Origin: Streptomyces sioyaensis
Lineage (GTDB): Bacteria; Actinomycetota; Actinomycetes; Streptomycetales; Streptomycetaceae
NCBI RefSeq assembly: GCF_004122735.1
Contig: NZ_SDIF01000047.1
Location: forward strand, 1-49,773
DNA: 49,773 nt
Direction: 5' to 3'
Shown here: positions 25,273 to 32,209 of the stretch, in pieces
How the letters are laid out: each line of letters opens with the position of its first letter
How positions within the stretch are numbered: the stretch's first letter is position 1
Notes under the pieces: generated by a model
Told to the model about the DNA's origin: nothing
Databases searched by the model: none
Seen by the model: the letters and a program-made list of their open reading frames with translations, nothing else
Program-made: the position numbers and the translations under genes

Positions 25273-25310
25273 CGCCCGGCCGCCCGGCCGCCCGGCCGCC
25301 CGGCCGCCCG
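25273..25310. repeat. 8-bp tandem repeat (CGCCCGGC)
   Basis: About 4.75 perfect copies of CGCCCGGC. The rest of 25091-25545 has no gene I can support: it holds direct CCGGTATGG/CCGGTACGG copies near the PPOX promoter and an AT-rich promoter segment (TTAAAGCTTAAATAAC, about 25503-25518) in front of the MarR gene. Confidence 0.7.
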
Positions 25311-25545
25311 TAGGAGCCCACGGCGCCCGGGCGCATCTCCGCCGGCCACGGGCCAAGCACCCCGTGACCGGCATTACGCTCCTCACAACGTCGCGGCGTC
25401 ACACTGGGCAGTGGGCAGGTCGGTACGGGGGAACATTCAGCCATCGAGAACCGATGAATGAATCTTCAAGCGTCGCACCACAGTCTCACCAAGGCGACGT
25501 TGTTAAAGCTTAAATAACTCTCCGAGTGGTGAGAGAGTGGATGGT

Positions 25546-26043
25546 ATGAGCAACGAAGCCGCAGCCGAGCCGCACTGGCTCAGCGACGAGGAGCAATACG
25601 CCTGGCAGTGCTACCTCCACGCCACCACGCTCCTGGAGGATCACCTCGACCGTCAGCTGCAGCGCGACGCCAAAATGCCGCATGTGTATTACGGCCTCCT
25701 CGTCCAGCTCTCCCGCGCGCCCCGGCGGCGGATGCGGATGACGGAGCTGGCTCAGAACGCCAAGATCACCCGCTCCCGGCTCTCCCACGCGATCGCGCGT
25801 CTGGAGCGGAACGGCTGGGTGCAGCGGGAGAACTGCTCCTCCGACAAGCGGGGCCAGAACGCCCACCTCACGGACGAGGGGATGCGGGTCCTGGAGAAGG
25901 CCGCCCCGGGTCATGTCGCGGCCGTACGCGCCGCGATCTTCGACCGGCTCTCCCCGGAACAGGTCGGTCAACTGGCCGAGATCTGCCAGGTCATGACCGA
26001 GGGGCTGCAGCCGAAAGGTGCCGACCTCCCCTGGCTCCGCTGA
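25546..26043 (+). CDS. MarR-family transcriptional regulator
   Basis: A 165-residue MarR winged-helix protein: QLQRDAKMPHVYYGLLVQLS, then RMTELAQNAKITRSRLSHAI as recognition helices and the wing NCSSDKRGQNAHLTDEGMRV. ATG 25546 is preferred over the GTG at 25537 because GAGAGA at 25531-25536 is then 9 bp away. An inverted repeat ACTCTC/GAGAGT (about 25517-25538) spans the ribosome site and could be a self-operator. No target gene is obvious. Confidence 0.82.
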   Translation: MSNEAAAEPHWLSDEEQYAWQCYLHATTLLEDHLDRQLQRDAKMPHVYYGLLVQLSRAPRRRMRMTELAQNAKITRSRLSHAIARLERNGWVQRENCSSDKRGQNAHLTDEGMRVLEKAAPGHVAAVRAAIFDRLSPEQVGQLAEICQVMTEGLQPKGADLPWLR

Positions 26044-26077
26044 CGGTTCGGCGGAGCCGGAAGAAGCCGGCACCTAT

Positions 26078-26164
26078 GAGTCCGGGAGGCCCCGGCGTAC
26101 GCATGAGCCCGGGAAGTCCGGTGCCCGCAGGAGTCCGGAAGGCCCGTCCCGGCGTACGTATGAG
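26078..26164. repeat. Imperfect direct repeat, 30/34 bp
   Basis: GAGTCCGG(G/A)AGGCC...CGGCGTACG(C/T)ATGAG occurs at 26078-26107 and 26131-26164, with a degenerate third copy between. No gene is supported in 26044-26237. Confidence 0.55.
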
Positions 26165-26237
26165 TGAGGTAGGAATGCGGTAAGAGCGCGGCCGGGGGCG
26201 TCGGCTCGCCGACCGCCCCTCGACCGCCCTCCTACCT

Positions 26238-26302
26238 GATCAGTGCGCCATCCCTGGCAGATCAGTGCACCGTTCCCGTCGGATCAGTGCGCCATCACCG
26301 GC
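26238..26302. repeat. 22-bp tandem triplication across the MFS stop codon
   Basis: Three copies starting GATCAGTGC(G/A)CC at 26238, 26260 and 26282. The third contains the stop codon and last codons of the efflux gene, so the gene's 3' end has been duplicated in tandem just downstream of itself. Confidence 0.75.
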
Positions 26303-27810
26303 ACCGGTACCTCGTCCTCGCCCAGCGCCGCGCCCTCGCCGTCCTGCGAGGAGGCGACCGGCGAACCGCCACCGGGCCGCCCGGTGTTGATGAAGGTGAA
26401 GGCGATCACGCCGGCCAGGGCCAGGATGCCGACCGCCCACCAGATGGCGGTGGTGTAGCCGTGCACCATCGACTGGAGCTTGAGCAGGTCGAGCGAGCGG
26501 GCGCCGGCCGCGTGCGAGGTGGCGTACGCGGTGGTGGCGCTGGCCGCGATGGTGTTCAGCAGGGCCGTACCGATCGCGCCGCCCACCTGCTGCGAGGTGT
26601 TGACCATGGCGGAGGCGACACCGGCGTCGCGCGGCTGGACGCCGTGCGTGGCCAGCGACATGGCCGGCATGAACGCCGTACCCATGCCGAGGCCCATCAG
26701 CAGGAAGCCGGGCAGGATCAGCGCCGGGTAGGACGTGTCCAGGTCGATCTGGGTCAGCACCAGCATGCCGAGCGCGGCGACCGTGAAGCCGGGTGCCATC
26801 AGCAGCCGCGGCCGGACCCGGGTCATCAGCCGGGCACCGATCTGCGTCGAGCCGGTGATCATGCCGACGATCATCGGGAGGAAGGCCAGGCCGGTCGTCA
26901 CCGGGGTGTAGCCCTTCACGATCTGCAGGTAGTAGGTCAGGAAGAGGAAGAGACCGAACATGCCGATCACGGCCAGGCCCAGCGAGGCGTAGATGCCCGC
27001 GCGGTTCCGCTCGGTGACCACCCGCAGCGGCAGCAGCGGCGCCTTCACCTTGGACTCGACCAGCACGAACGTCAGCAGCAGCACGGCGGCCGCGGCGAAC
27101 AGCCCGAGCGTCGGGCCGGCCAGCCAGCCGTCGGATTCGGCGCGGGTGAAGCCGTAGACCAGCGAGACCAGGCCGAGGGTGGCCAGGATGACGCCGGGGA
27201 CGTCCAGCCGGGAGGTGTTACGGCTCTCCGCGGGCTCGCGGACGACCAGGAGGGCACCGGTCGCGGCGACCACGGCGAACGGGATGTTCACGAAGAAGGT
27301 CCAGCGCCAGTTCAGGTACTCGGTCAGCACCCCGCCGAGGATCAGACCCACGGCGCCGCCGCCACCGGCGATCGCACCGAAGATGCCGAACGCCTTGGCG
27401 CGCTCCTTGGCCTCGGTGAAGGTCACGGCCAGCAGGGACAGCGCGGCCGGCGCCAGCAGTGCGCCGAAGACCCCCTGCAGCGCCCGCGCGCCCATCAGCA
27501 TCGCCTGGTCGGCGGCGGCCCCGCCGAGCCCGGAGGCGATCGCGAAGCCGAGGAGTCCGGTGATGAAGGTCCGCTTGCGTCCCCACAGGTCGGCGACGCG
27601 TCCGCCGAAGAGCAGTAGCCCGCCAAAGGCCAGTGCGTAGGCGGTGATCACCCACTGCCGGTTGGCGTCGGTGATACCGAGATCCTCCTGGGCGGAGGGC
27701 AGCGCGATGTTCACGATGGTCGCGTCGAGCACGACCATCAGCTGGGCGAGAGCGATGAATATCAGCGCTTTCCAGCGCCGGGGATCGACGTATGTGGCTG
27801 TTTCAGGCAT
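26284..27810 (-). CDS. MFS drug efflux transporter (DHA2, 14 TM)
   Basis: A 508-residue DHA2 drug:H+ antiporter. TM1 reads LIFIALAQLMVVLDATIVNI with the conserved D(A/S)TIVN motif, motif A is GGRVADLWGRKRTF, and motif C is GAIAGGGGAVGLILGGVLTE. A 25-residue acidic tail ends VPVPVMAH. ATG 27810 has an AGGTGG site. It lies downstream of a TetR gene on the same strand, separated by a 17-bp minisatellite, and is probably controlled by it. It is paralogous in type, but not close in sequence, to the pump at 14619. Confidence 0.87.
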   Translation of the reverse strand: MPETATYVDPRRWKALIFIALAQLMVVLDATIVNIALPSAQEDLGITDANRQWVITAYALAFGGLLLFGGRVADLWGRKRTFITGLLGFAIASGLGGAAADQAMLMGARALQGVFGALLAPAALSLLAVTFTEAKERAKAFGIFGAIAGGGGAVGLILGGVLTEYLNWRWTFFVNIPFAVVAATGALLVVREPAESRNTSRLDVPGVILATLGLVSLVYGFTRAESDGWLAGPTLGLFAAAAVLLLTFVLVESKVKAPLLPLRVVTERNRAGIYASLGLAVIGMFGLFLFLTYYLQIVKGYTPVTTGLAFLPMIVGMITGSTQIGARLMTRVRPRLLMAPGFTVAALGMLVLTQIDLDTSYPALILPGFLLMGLGMGTAFMPAMSLATHGVQPRDAGVASAMVNTSQQVGGAIGTALLNTIAASATTAYATSHAAGARSLDLLKLQSMVHGYTTAIWWAVGILALAGVIAFTFINTGRPGGGSPVASSQDGEGAALGEDEVPVPVMAH

Positions 27811-27942
27811 GGCGGGATCCACCTAGTGGTGCGGTGAGCGAACAGGAGCGAAGGACCGGCGCACCGAGCGGCCGACGGGACGCGGGGAACGCAGGACGGG
27901 ACGACAGGACGACGGGAAGGAGGAATCGACGGGACGGCGGGA

Positions 27943-28027
27943 CGGGCGAGGCACTTCAGCGGGCGAGGTGCTACGGCGGACGAGGTACTTCAGCGGACGA
28001 GCTGCTACGGCAGGTGAGGCGCTACGG
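27943..28027. repeat. 17-bp minisatellite, five units
   Basis: Five contiguous 17-bp units (27943, 27960, 27977, 27994, 28011) of the form CGG(G/A)CGAGGTGCTACGG or CGGGCGAGGCACTTCAG, alternating between the two types. They fill the space just after the TetR stop and 130 bp before the MFS start. The 27823-27942 stretch is GACGGGACG-rich with no other feature. Confidence 0.8.
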
Positions 28028-28044
28028 CATGGCGCTCGCCCGGG

Positions 28045-28782
28045 TCACGAGCTCCGCCGCCTCAGGTCTTCCAAGGTGGCTGCGGCACCGGGGAGTTCGG
28101 AGCGGGCGGGCGTCTGCAGACCGTCCAGGAACAGTTGCAGATGCCGGTGCACGAACGTGTCGAAGTCCATGCAGCCTCCCCCGGACTCGGTCCGGGGAGA
28201 CCCCCATCCCGGCAACGGCCTGGTCAGCTGGGTGATCGCGACCATCAGATCGCCGACCGCGATATCGGTACGCAGCTGGCCGCTCTCGCGTGCGGCGCCC
28301 ATGACGGCCTCGATGGCCGCCTCCAGACGATCGCGCGCCGCGAGCAGATCGGGGTGGTCGCGGTCGACGCCGTCGGAGAGCAGGGGGCACAGCGCCCCGA
28401 TCCGCTCCTCCACCGCGGCGTGGGCGAAGCGCCTCAGCGCTTGGAAAGCATCGGACTCCTCGGCAAGGGCACGCTCCGCTCGGTCCGCGGTACGGGACAT
28501 GACGGAGAGCGTGACGTGGTGGATCAACTCCAGACGATCCGCAAAGTGACGGTAGAGCGTCGCATTGCCGACGCCCGCGCGTCGAGCGATTTCATCGAGC
28601 GGGACCCCGGCCCCGAACTCGACCATCGTCTCGCGGGCGGCCGCGATGATCCGCTCCCGGTTGCGCAGGGCATCGGCCCGCAGACGGGGCTGCTGCTCCC
28701 CCTTCTCGGCCTGCCGCTTCCCGGACCGCTCCTTCCCGGACTGCTCGTTCCCGGACTGCGCACAAGCGGTGGTGGCGGCCAC
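28045..28782 (-). CDS. TetR/AcrR-family regulator
   Basis: A 245-residue TetR-type repressor. A Gln/Lys-rich head (1-33) precedes the HTH (about 36-82: ALRNRERIIAAARETMVEFG, VPLDEIARRAGVGNATLYRH). The C-terminal domain LSVMSRTADRAERALAEESD is of the common actinobacterial type. GTG 28782 has an AGAGGAG site. Position directly upstream of the MFS gene on the same strand suggests that it controls that pump. Confidence 0.82.
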   Translation of the reverse strand: MAATTACAQSGNEQSGKERSGKRQAEKGEQQPRLRADALRNRERIIAAARETMVEFGAGVPLDEIARRAGVGNATLYRHFADRLELIHHVTLSVMSRTADRAERALAEESDAFQALRRFAHAAVEERIGALCPLLSDGVDRDHPDLLAARDRLEAAIEAVMGAARESGQLRTDIAVGDLMVAITQLTRPLPGWGSPRTESGGGCMDFDTFVHRHLQLFLDGLQTPARSELPGAAATLEDLRRRSS

Positions 28783-28835
28783 GGCAGCTGGCTCCTCTCG
28801 TCTCTCAGCGTTCTCGGCACATCTCCGACCACCCG

Positions 28836-28863
28836 GTCAGGCGTCAGGTGTCAGGTGTCAGAC
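28836..28863. repeat. 7-bp tandem repeat (GTCAGGT)
   Basis: Four copies of GTCAGG(C/T)-type heptamer in the 348-bp divergent region between the TetR and metalloprotease genes. Apart from an AT-richer stretch at about 28940-28970 (GTTAAACGG, GGATATTTCA), which may hold the protease promoter, nothing else stands out in 28783-29130. Confidence 0.5.
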
Positions 28864-29130
28864 GACCGGTGTCGGGGACCTCTCCGTCCCCTGCGCACCG
28901 AACGAACCGGGGAAACGCTCCCCGCTTCATCCGACGTCTGGTTAAACGGGGACCCCCTCCCCGGATATTTCACGCCCCGACGTGACCTGAACCACACCTC
29001 ACCCCACCCACCCACCTGCGACCGGCGCGGGTGGGCCCCCGCGTCCGGACCGACCCGTCCGGCCCCGCCATGACTCCGGTTGACGTAACCCCGCGCGCGA
29101 GCGATCACCCGTCGACACAAGGTGATCGAT

Positions 29131-30378
29131 ATGAAGCACAAGGTATCCGCGGTTCTGGCCGCAGGAGCGGTGACCGCGGCCGCGGCGATAGCCCTGGGCT
29201 CACCGCCCAGCGCCGTGGCCATACCCACCGGGCCCGGCTCCCCGCCGAGCGGCCCGTGTGCCCTGCGCGGCATCAGCGACGACGTCGCCGAATCCGCGGA
29301 CACCCCGACAGGTTTCGCCCGTTCATCCGGCCACGTACGGGCGCTCACCCTCTTCATCGACTTCCCGGACGCCCACGCCACCCTGTCCCCCCGCGCCCGC
29401 TTCGCCGAATTCTTCCCCGCCGCGACGGAGTACTTCCGCGTCAGCTCGTACGGCAGGCTGACCTACCGCCCCATACCGCTGTTCCGGTGGCTCCGTATGT
29501 CACGGCCGCTCGCGGCGTACGGCATCGGGCGGGGCGCCAGCTTCGACCCGGGCTCGGACGGCGGCTACCACGCCCTCTCCCGGGAGGTGGTCCGCGCCGT
29601 CGACCCGCTCGTCGACTTCCGCGACTACGACGTCATCAACGTCATCGCCACCCCCAACGCGGGCCCGCCCGCGACCCGTACGGTCCTGTCGGTCACCTTC
29701 AGCGGCGGCGACATGGGGCTGCGTACCGCCGACGGGGTGCCGTTCCGCAACGCGTCCTTCATCTGGAGCCGGCAAATCGGGACGAGCGCCTTCCGCGTCC
29801 TCAATCACGAGAACGCCCACAGCTTCGGCCTGCCCGATCTCTACTACACCGACGACCGCGACTCCTCGCCCCCCGTAGGGCACTGGGACCCGATGGACGA
29901 GGACTGGGGGCCGAGCAACGACTTCGTCGGCTGGCACAAGTGGAAGCTCGGCTGGCTCTCCGCCGAGCAGGTGCACTGCGCACCGCGCCACGGAACCCCC
30001 GGCGAACACACCCTCACCCCCATCTCCACCCCCGGCGGCACCAAGATCGTCGTCATCCCGACCTCGCCCCGCACCGCGCTGGTCGTCGAGGCCCGCATCC
30101 GCGGCCTGCTCGACCCGGCGGTCTGCCAACCGGGCGTCCTCATCTACCGCGTCGCCACCCGTGTCCCCTCGGGCCGCGGCCCGCTCCGCATCGTGGACGC
30201 CACCCCGCGCAGCGGCGGCTGCTACCGGGACAACAAATACGTCGACCCGGAGCTGACCGACGCCACCTTCGGCCCCGGCGAAACCTTCACCGACCGCACC
30301 AGCGGCGCGGCCGTCACCGTCCTCACGGAAAACCCCGACGGCACCTATCGCGTACGGGTGACCCCGGCACGCGACTGA
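29131..30378 (+). CDS. Secreted M6-type metalloprotease
   Basis: A 415-residue exported zinc protease of the M6 (immune-inhibitor-A-like) group. A Sec signal peptide (MKHKVSAVLAAGAVTAAAAI, likely cut after AVA30) is followed by a catalytic domain: LTLFIDFPDAHATL (73-86), FFPAATEYFRVSSYGRL (94-110) and the zinc motif HENAHSFGLPDLY with His226, Glu227 and His230, then a Met-containing turn DPMDEDWGPSND. A beta-rich region completes the C-terminus. ATG 29131 has an AAGGTGA site. It stands alone; secreted proteases of this kind degrade host or environmental proteins. Confidence 0.8.
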   Translation: MKHKVSAVLAAGAVTAAAAIALGSPPSAVAIPTGPGSPPSGPCALRGISDDVAESADTPTGFARSSGHVRALTLFIDFPDAHATLSPRARFAEFFPAATEYFRVSSYGRLTYRPIPLFRWLRMSRPLAAYGIGRGASFDPGSDGGYHALSREVVRAVDPLVDFRDYDVINVIATPNAGPPATRTVLSVTFSGGDMGLRTADGVPFRNASFIWSRQIGTSAFRVLNHENAHSFGLPDLYYTDDRDSSPPVGHWDPMDEDWGPSNDFVGWHKWKLGWLSAEQVHCAPRHGTPGEHTLTPISTPGGTKIVVIPTSPRTALVVEARIRGLLDPAVCQPGVLIYRVATRVPSGRGPLRIVDATPRSGGCYRDNKYVDPELTDATFGPGETFTDRTSGAAVTVLTENPDGTYRVRVTPARD

Positions 30379-30422
30379 CGCAACGCCGGGCGCGCGGACG
30401 AGACACAGCCGGACGTCCACCA

Positions 30423-30546
30423 GGCATCGCGGCCCACGCATCACGGAGGCATCGCGGTCCAGGCGCCGCAGGCCACGCATCGCGGTCGGGCGCCGCAGGC
30501 CAGGTATCGCGGCCCAGGCATCGCAGGCCGGGAGTCGCGGGCCAGG
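30423..30546. repeat. Degenerate 14-bp tandem repeat
   Basis: About nine diverged copies of GGCATCGCGGCCCA fill the gap between the convergent metalloprotease and TetR genes (30379-30566). The strongest units are at 30423, 30448 and 30504-30531. Confidence 0.65.
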
Positions 30547-30566
30547 CGGGACCTGGCGCACACGAC

Positions 30567-31208
30567 CTACTCCTGGTGCTCCTCCCGCCAGTGCCGCCGG
30601 CCGATGCTGATCAGCCGCAGTTGCCGACGCGCAACCCGGACCACCTGCTCGGCCGCGCCTTCCGCCCCGTCCGCCTCGGCGTCGAGCAGTGCCGCGGCCG
30701 TCGTCACCAGCCGGTCCACATACAGCTCCGCCAGCATCCGCACATCGTCATCGCACCAGCCTTCCGACACCGGCTGTGACTTGAGCGCCGCCGCGACCTC
30801 CTCCGCGAACCGGTCCAGCTCCCCCGCGATGGCCTGCCGTACGGCCCGTACGCCACCGTGCCGCTCGCGTGCGACGAACCGGATGTGCAGCGGATACCGG
30901 CGGACGTGCTGCTCCACTACCGCGACCGTACGGTCGATCCGCTCCTCGGCCCCGTCCTGCTCGGCGAGGATCGCCCGCACCATCACATGCAGGCTCCCCA
31001 ACGCCTCCTCGACCAGCACGACGCCCAGCTCACCCATATCGCGGAAGTGCCGGTAGAACGCGGTCGGGGCGATCCCCACGACCCGCGTCACCTCCCGCAG
31101 CCCCAGGCTGCTCAGGCTCTGTTCCTCCAGCAGTCCGAGGGCCGCGTCGAGCAACGCCTGACGGGTCTTCTGTTTCTGGGCCTGCCGGACTCCAAGACTG
31201 TGACTCAT
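30567..31208 (-). CDS. TetR-family regulator (FabR/DesT-like type)
   Basis: A 213-residue TetR protein with an HTH at about 14-60 (QKTRQALLDAALGLLEEQSL region, LGLREVTRVVGIAPTAFYRH) and a C-terminal domain with PLHIRFVARERHGGVRAVRQ. Its helices resemble the actinobacterial group near FabR/DesT fatty-acid regulators, a by-eye impression only. ATG 31208. It is divergent from two small membrane genes, and two operator-like copies lie in the 103-bp gap. Confidence 0.8.
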   Translation of the reverse strand: MSHSLGVRQAQKQKTRQALLDAALGLLEEQSLSSLGLREVTRVVGIAPTAFYRHFRDMGELGVVLVEEALGSLHVMVRAILAEQDGAEERIDRTVAVVEQHVRRYPLHIRFVARERHGGVRAVRQAIAGELDRFAEEVAAALKSQPVSEGWCDDDVRMLAELYVDRLVTTAAALLDAEADGAEGAAEQVVRVARRQLRLISIGRRHWREEHQE

Positions 31209-31215
31209 GTCATCC

Positions 31216-31292
31216 AGTAAACAACCGTTCTCCGAACTACTCCACTCCTGCGCAGTCGTAGACTGAAGGAACTGAGTGAACAACTGTCCTCT
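31216..31292. promoter_or_regulatory. Two operator-like repeats between TetR and membrane genes
   Basis: AGTAAACAACCGTTCTCC (31216-31233) and AGTGAACAACTGTCCTCT (31275-31292) match at 14 of 18 positions. Each contains a (A/G)AAC-N4-GT(T/C)C dyad, the shape of a TetR site. One copy abuts the TetR start and the other lies 19 bp before the divergent gene. Confidence 0.6.
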
Positions 31293-31311
31293 GGAATCGG
31301 AAAGGAAGATC

Positions 31312-31476
31312 ATGCTCTTCCTCGTCGCAGCCCTTCTCCTGATGGGGATCATGCTGGGCACCGCGGCACACCTCCCCATCCCCGTCACCCTCCTCGCTGC
31401 CGCCGTCATCGCCGGCTGGCTGCTCGTCTTCTTCCTCCGCGAACGCCGCCACCAGGACGAGGTGACCTCCCGATGA
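31312..31476 (+). CDS. 54-residue membrane peptide
   Basis: A very short protein with two hydrophobic helices (MLFLVAALLLMGIMLG and VTLLAAAVIAGWLLVFFL) and a charged RERRHQDEVTSR tail. ATG 31312 has an AAGGAAG site. Its stop overlaps the next start in ATGA (31473-31476), which supports it as a real coupled gene. Function unknown; it is probably controlled by the divergent TetR. Confidence 0.65.
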   Translation: MLFLVAALLLMGIMLGTAAHLPIPVTLLAAAVIAGWLLVFFLRERRHQDEVTSR

Positions 31477-31796
31477 CCACGCTCAGCCAGACCGCGCGGA
31501 CGACCACGCCCGCACCGGCCACAGCAGCCGAGACCCCGCAGCGCCCCGCCTCCCGCCTCCGCGACCACGCGGACGGCATGGCCGTCGCCTCCTTCGTCCT
31601 CGGCCTGCTCGGTACCCTGGTCCTCAACCTCCTCCTCGGCCCCTGCGCCCTGACCCTCGGCGGCCTGGCCCTGGCCCGCGGCACCAACCGCCGCGGCCGC
31701 GCCCTCCTGGGCATCGCCCTCGGCGCCGTCGACCTGCTCCTCCTCGCCCTCCTCACCACGACGGACGGCACGGTCAGCTGGCACATCGGCGGCTGA
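31473..31796 (+). CDS. DUF4190-type small membrane protein
   Basis: A 107-residue protein with a Thr/Ala/Pro-rich head and the DUF4190 pattern DGMAVASFVLGLLGTL, then a Gly/Pro turn and GGLALARGTNRRGRALLGIA leading into a second membrane helix. Coupled to the 54-residue membrane gene by a 4-bp overlap. The role of DUF4190 proteins is not established. Confidence 0.7.
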   Translation: MTTLSQTARTTTPAPATAAETPQRPASRLRDHADGMAVASFVLGLLGTLVLNLLLGPCALTLGGLALARGTNRRGRALLGIALGAVDLLLLALLTTTDGTVSWHIGG

Positions 31797-31894
31797 CACC
31801 CGCCGCACGAGGACGCGATCACTGCGGCGACGACCGCGACGACGCCCCCTCCCCCGCACCGCGGCGTCAGGCACCACGATGGCGTCAGGCATCA

Positions 31895-31929
31895 CGATGG
31901 CGGTGGTCGATTCCCGACCACCGCCATCG
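31895..31929. terminator. Perfect 15-bp hairpin
   Basis: CGATGGCGGTGGTCG pairs perfectly with CGACCACCGCCATCG around ATTCC. It lies 100 bp after the DUF4190-type gene and is likely its terminator. The rest of 31797-32176 is without a recognisable gene; an AT-richer segment at 32130-32160 probably holds the amidase promoter. Confidence 0.7.
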
Positions 31930-32176
31930 GCATGCCAGGGGCGCAACCCGCCCGCACCGAGCAGCACTTGCCCCAGCCGAGGGGTCCTGACCGCCCAACC
32001 GGACGCCCTCCCCAGGCTTGAGCCCTGCCGCACTCCCCCGAGGCGGACCTCTCCGCCTTCGCCACCGGGAAATACCTAGACCTCGACCTCCCGGCAGGCA
32101 ACTGCCGATCGGGCCACCCACCCCCAGGTAGCGTTATCAAACACGCATTCGAATCAATCAAGGCAAGGGAGTTCAG

Positions 32177-32209
32177 ATGTCCATGGTTCCGTGTGGTGAA
32201 TGCCGATGA
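32177..32209 (+). CDS. 10-codon leader ORF before the amidase
   Basis: A short ORF (MSMVPCGECR) starts with ATG 32177 behind a better ribosome site (AAGGGAG, 32165-32171) than the amidase itself has. Its TGA (32207-32209) overlaps the amidase ATG at 32206 in ATGA. It could couple or attenuate amidase translation; two cysteines in ten residues are notable. It may also be chance. Confidence 0.4.
   Translation: MSMVPCGECR

Noticed and set aside
25273..25310. CRISPR-like repeat
   Set aside because: An 8-bp simple tandem repeat without spacers; no cas genes nearby.
27943..28027. CRISPR array
   Set aside because: Units are contiguous 17-mers without unique spacers, so a minisatellite.
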